DNA from: Phorcus lineatus | Taxonomy: Eukaryota; Mollusca; Gastropoda; Trochida; Trochidae | Reading direction: 5' to 3' | Length of the DNA stretch: 64,000 bases | Assembly: GCA_921293015.1 (NCBI GenBank) | Contig: OV121086.1 | Span: forward strand, 28,072,254-28,136,253 | Part shown: piece by piece, positions 59,172 to 64,000 of the stretch | Layout: every line of letters begins with the position of its first letter | Position numbering within the stretch: position 1 is the stretch's first letter | Notes under the pieces: generated by a model | The model's database searches: none | The model's input: the letters and a program-made list of their open reading frames with translations, nothing else | Told to the model about the DNA's origin: nothing | Made by a program: the position numbers and the translations under genes

Positions 59172-59855
59172 TCCTTTGATATGGAGGTATCTTCTTCTGT
59201 CCAGCGAATCCTTAACTCTACCTCCCTGTCAGTCTAAAACTTAGCTGTTTTTAATACAGCCATTCTTAACAAAATCTTGTTACGTCTGTCTTTGGAAAGA
59301 ATCCGGGATATTTAATCTATCCGTATGTTTACGTCGACATGAACCTGCATAACCACGTCGTTTCATTTATTTCTGAACATCCATACTTCCGTATCGCCCA
59401 AGGGGCATAACTGTCGTTGATATTTTAGATCTTGTAACCTTGCAAGACAGGTGACGCGCAATTTCAAGAGGAGTACGTGTTGTTGATTGTGAAACGACTT
59501 AGATGCACTCAGCAAAGATCATTTGCACAGTTTTGCACACAACAGTTTTAGAAATAGATTGCACAGACATGTGACATGACAATGGATTAAAAGATCTGAT
59601 TTCATTTTCACCTGCACCTGACGCCCAGGGAGTGGTTTAATTTTTGTCTATAATGTAGACTAGTATGTATCATCTATTTGTTTTTAAACATGCAGTGTTT
59701 GTCATTTGTATCATTTTTCTTTTTAAGCCTATACACAAGTAAGGTTGCTATGTGAAAAACACTTTTGATTATTTATTCCTCATTTCCAGTTTGTAACTTA
59801 TTTAGAACAAATAAATTTATTTTACCTCAAAGTTGTGTTAGTTTTCTTTACATAC
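59172..59855. promoter_or_regulatory. Upstream region of the bark-like gene
   Basis: The promoter must lie here or beyond, since the start codon is at 59171. The sequence shows no TATA box or initiator that I can assign with confidence. Confidence 0.3.
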
Positions 59856-59859
59856 ACCA

Positions 59860-60930
59860 GTAAGGTTGCTTTACTTATTAAAACACTGTTGATTTCTTCT
59901 TCTTCCCCTGCATGTAACATATTCACAACAAATAGCCGTTTTCAATATTAAGATATGCTATTGGTTTTATTATGATCCAACGCCGCTTATGGCTGAAATA
60001 TTATTGCGTTAAACAGTAACTCACTCACTCGCTCGCTATTTTTATACATATTATGATATTTAGATATCGAATACCGGTATAAGGGTGGTTCTTATCTTTT
60101 ATATTCAAGAAAAGGTTAGATGTTTATTTTGCTTAAATTGAGATGAATCATTGATAAAAAAAATTCCCGGAACTGTTTTTACCTGTATCAAGAGGAGTTC
60201 CCTTCTTGAATCCGTCCGGGTTGGTCACATATCCAAGAAGTACACACCTGTATGAATGATTTATATTCTATTTCAAAATATACCTACAAATTCATTTTCT
60301 ATCAACGAATTTAAGCTGTTCATTGCGTTTGGGATGTTCATATTGGGTGTGTACAAGGTTATCCACTTTTCCCAGAACTGATATACACTTGGAATAATTT
60401 GTGTTTTAACCATTATTTCGTGTCAGTTTTCTGCAGTTGAAATCATAATATTTAAGGACCACCCAGGTTTTCGATACTAAGATGTTCTATTGGTCAAATT
60501 ATGACCTCTATTATGATATTTGGTATACATGAGTGGTCATTAACTTTCGTGGTTTTGTTTTATGATATATAAAAAATGGGTAAGATATTTGTCTTGCTTA
60601 GCTTTGTATTCATCATGGATACAACTTTTTCCCGGAACTGTTTTTACCTGTTTCAAGAGGAATTCAGATCGGTCTGAGTCAGGGTTAGTCACATTTCAAA
60701 GAACTGCACACCTGTATGAAAGAGTTATATTATACTTCTAAATATAACCATTTATATAATATATTGATATATCATTTTCTGTCAACACAAATAAGTTATT
60801 TAGCTGTTAAATTCGTTTCGGATGGTAAGATTGGGAGGTGACAAGGTTATCCACTTTTCCCAGAACTGTTGTAAACTTTAAACAATTTGTATTTTAACCA
60901 TAATTTCATGTGAGTTTTCTGTTGCACAAT
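59860..60930. repeat. Tandem duplication, ~470-bp unit
   Basis: 'cccggaactgtttttacctg' followed by 'tcaagagga' occurs at about 60166 and 60637, and 'gatgttctattgg' and 'cacttttcccagaactg' recur at matching offsets. A partial third unit lies to the left, ending near a SINE piece with 'actcactcactcgctcgct' at 60020-60040. Non-coding. Confidence 0.75.
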
Positions 60931-63104
60931 CTGTACGTGTAGCAATCATGTAGAGCTGCTCAATATCTTGATTACACAATATTGGTTTGTTACTTGTTGA
61001 AATTTATCATAATACAAATCGACAGGTTGTGTTGGGTCACTCATTAAGTGCAACAAAACTAAAAAGAAATTCTCTTAAGTATCCCTGTTTACATAATTTA
61101 TGTGCGTGAGTGTTTAATTCGGATATAGGGGTGTCTAGATTAGTATAATAGATAACACATGCAAAAAATCATATTTCGTAGAAAAGGGATCTGTGAAAAC
61201 CTTATCTCCAGAGATATGATTTAATCCGATGGTATAGATACCGACTCGTGCAAAAATGTATCGGGAGAAGAGGTATAGTCCCGCCGACATACTTCTCTAC
61301 CAATCAAACACATCGTGAAATGAGCCAAGTTTCCACTTGATTTAACAGACGGGCTAGTAAGTAATGTGAATCTTGTCTATATCTTGTTATAGTTCATCCG
61401 TTTCCGAATCAGAAAATGATTGATAGTGATTAAACTGTGGACATAAACACCACTGTAGCATTCTACAAGATGATCGTAAAATAGATTATATATATTTTGT
61501 GTTTAGGTTTTGTATTTTAAATATACAACAGAAGTGTTAATATTTGTTCTATATATCTTTTAGGCCTTAAATGGCCAAGAATTTGTATCAAATGACACAG
61601 TAATAAGCTACTTACATTATTGTTCTTACAACGTACTACGCAAAGCAAGTCCACTTATCCGGTATCCGAAAAGATTGAAATATAGGCTAATATAAGAAAA
61701 TACATCGTATGATTAAAAGCATTGACAAATTCTACTTGTTCGTTTATGCGCTATTGTTGCAGCTATCTAAAGTCTCATCTGTTTGTTTGAGGTCTGTCAG
61801 AAAATCGAACATGTTGCCGTGAAAACTTTCGGGCGGGGGTATTTAAGCTGGAAAATATTTTATTCCATCTTGAATATTACACTCATTTGACAACAAAACA
61901 TATATAATTGTTTGTCCTATCAACTCTGTCATAAACTGTACAGAAGCGAGATACTTATTGTATCAAAACTTTCTGGTTCCTTGGCAATACTTCCATTATA
62001 TATCATATCCCCTTACAACACTGGAATCGGGATATAACACCCTGTCACAAAGGCCATGATACCCAGGTCTTTTAAAGGGGAAGTTTACAACTCAAATGCA
62101 TTTAACTAATTCTTTGACTTAAATAGAGCGATCTGCCAAAAAGGAAAATAACATTTCAGCTTTCAAAACCTCTTTAGAAAATAAATAATAAAACCAGAAA
62201 TTTCTGATTGGTGTTTATTCAATGCCAATATGCACGCTTGGTTTCAGTTACATACATTGTACTGTACACAGTTTTGTAAAAATATACATATCATATTATG
62301 TAATACACAGTTCATAATGACAACTTAAAACTTGATAATGTTTACTTGTTTTTCTTTACATTAGATATTGACAAGGTAATAGTAGCCCTAGTCAATTTTA
62401 TGGTCATGATATTTTTATCCCAAAATTATTCAAGTACTCTTATTCAAGCTAGAAATGGACAAACCCCTGTTATTATAATGCTTATGATATTTGGATCCCA
62501 AAGTCATCAAAATGAAAATTAACAAATAACTTGTCAGTATTAACACATAAATCTTCATAACAATAACAATATAGCACTATACATCAAGATAGATCTCTTT
62601 TGTAAAGAAGCTACAAAGGCATAAACAAGTATTCATTGATTCAATGTAGAACAATGTTAAGCAAAGATAACTCCTGAAACAAAATCTCAGTGTATTTTAT
62701 ATATAATACAAGAAGTCCAAGAACGACTCCGCCATTGGAAAAATCCTTCATTGGAATTGAAGAGACAGAACGGAATATCAACCATTCCTGATAGGGTTAT
62801 ATGAATCAGTTTCCAAGTATTTTGTCATTTCCTCAAAGTTCTAGTCTCCAATTTAAAAAATCAGGATTTATTTAAAACAAGTAATAAAAAGTAAACATTT
62901 TTTTGCTATGGTTACAACAGGATACATCCAGATTTTGAACTTTTTTATTTATATGTAATATTTGTTCAGCATCACGAAATATACATCCCGTGGCTCCTTG
63001 TAACTGACTTTAAGTGTACTTTATTTCCTTTAATAATTCAAAGAGCTATTTCAGCATATGTGCATCAACTCCCCCGACAAGAGCCAGACCCTCACACCCT
63101 GAGT
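60931..63104. other. Non-coding region and 3' UTR of the right-edge gene
   Basis: AT-rich. The right part (toward 63104) should be the 3' UTR of the polyproline gene, with AATAAA-like sites on the minus strand near 62866 and 62946. Nothing else recognised. Confidence 0.4.
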
Positions 63105-63223
63105 TTACATGGGTGGGGGTGGCGGTGGAGGAGGTGGAGGTGGTGGCGGAGGGGGAGGGGGTATTCCTCCAGAATCTGGTGCAGAAGTCCCAATGTCCGG
63201 TAGGGGCCCTGCTGGTGGTGCAT
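63105..63223 (-). CDS. Last exon of a proline-rich protein (partial gene)
   Basis: After a polypyrimidine tract and TTCTCCAG acceptor at 63224-63231, phase 1, the exon encodes APPAGPLPDIGTSAPDSGGI followed by 17 prolines, a Met and TAA. The end M-stop after polyproline is unusual. The family is not recognised. Polyproline tails commonly bind SH3, WW, EVH1 or profilin. The remaining exons lie beyond the right edge or in 63.3-64 kb, where none could be assigned. Confidence 0.55.
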
Positions 63224-63688
63224 CTGGAGAACAAAATATATACACAACTAAAGAAAGAATTAAACAAATTCTAATCATAATTTCATTTCGAAGACGTGCA
63301 GATGATTCACCAGGGCCTACTTTCATGAACCAAACTAAACCACTAACCAGACCAAAAGCAAATGGGTTATACGTGTAACAGAAGGGATGGCAATGTTGTT
63401 TGATTAAAAATTGATCAAAATGTTGAATCAAAAATACTTTATGGGTGTGATTGAAACATACGCAGTTTGACCAAAGAGAACACAACCCTGTGTGGAAACG
63501 GATGTTATTTGCATGTTTGGGACAATCATGTCACATCGGTTGAGGGACAGCCAATTGCTTTGCTCATATTGTTAATTGTTTTCATCTCCTTTGTGCAACC
63601 CATTTGCAATATACATAGCCAGTTCCTTAACTAAATTTAACTTTAATTCCCATTTCTTAACAAAGGTTAACATAAGGGATATACTGTA

Positions 63689-63850
63689 GGTGAGGTGACA
63701 TGATTTGGGGTTTAACGCCGCTTTCAAGAGCCTTCACTTATCCAGGCTGCTACTATTATTGCAGGGAGAACGCCCACAACATTGGATTCGAACCCCAGAC
63801 TTCTTGATTCAAAGCCGAAAGGGTTAACCACTGCGCTATTCCACCTACAG
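63689..63850 (-). mobile_element. tRNA-headed SINE (taacgcc family)
   Basis: On the minus strand, 'tagcgcagtggtta' (A-box-like) and 'gggttcgaatcca' (B box) form the head. The core continues to 'ggcgttaaaccccaaatcat'. Same family as 23878 and 35072, which lack the head. Confidence 0.82.
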
Positions 63851-64000
63851 GGATCTATTGTAACCTACTGTAAAGTAGTTTCAGGATGAAGATTAAAGAT
63901 AAAGAAGGATTAGAGATACATTTAAAACATTCAGGTAGATATTTGTAAAGACAAGTGTAATGACACTATGCGAAATTGAATCTGCTCATATAGACTATAA

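Noticed and set aside
63109-63378. Poly-glycine frame on the plus strand
   Set aside because: Complement of the polyproline exon; low complexity only.
63780-63848. Functional tRNA gene
   Set aside because: tRNA-like head of a SINE with the same core as two other copies.
1-64000. Retrovirus, LTR or Polinton-type fossil
   Set aside because: No long terminal repeats, Gag, capsid or envelope signatures were recognised anywhere in the window.

Overview
The window is intron-rich, AT-rich animal DNA. Coding exons are short and far apart, every intron tested has GT/AG ends, and about half the sequence is dispersed or tandem repeats. The repeat set (tRNA-headed SINEs with a core of the type 'gtgaggtgagatgggtttaacgcc', foldback MITEs, Penelope-type and LINE fragments, a mariner) and the gene families suggest a lophotrochozoan, most likely a gastropod mollusc such as an abalone. 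The taxon is an inference.

Left part (1-24.4 kb, minus strand): a seven-exon gene encodes a 482-residue protein. All splice phases agree. It has an N-terminal CARD of the MDA5/MAVS type, a middle region with many tyrosine motifs, and a C-terminal SH2 domain that lacks the phosphotyrosine-binding arginine. A second, related two-exon CARD with the same intron phases lies 13 kb upstream on the same strand. It may be an alternative first module, the first of two tandem CARDs, or a partial paralogue. Between the two CARDs lie Penelope-like and LINE fragments, several MITEs and a 1.4-kb minisatellite.

Middle (24.4-37.4 kb): mostly non-coding, with tandem and foldback repeats. It holds one intronless rhodopsin-class peptide GPCR on the plus strand (31.7-32.9 kb), followed by a decayed mariner.

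Right part (37.4-59.2 kb, minus strand): one large gene of 18 coding exons, reconstructed here with consistent phases throughout. It encodes a protein of about 2514 residues: signal peptide, F5/8C (discoidin) domain, four parallel beta-helix blocks each ending in an N-x-W motif, SRCR domains before the third and fourth helices, two EGF-like modules, a Ser/Thr-rich stalk and a hydrophobic tail resembling a GPI signal. The beta-helix plus SRCR design is that of protein bark beetle/Anakonda, the insect tricellular-junction protein, with extra domains.

Far right (59.2-64 kb): non-coding repeats and the last exon of a gene ending in a polyproline tail on the minus strand; the rest of that gene lies outside the window.

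Main points of interest: the CARD-SH2 architecture, its missing SH2 arginine, the phase-compatible second CARD, and tandem amplification of intron/exon acceptor boundaries in several introns.
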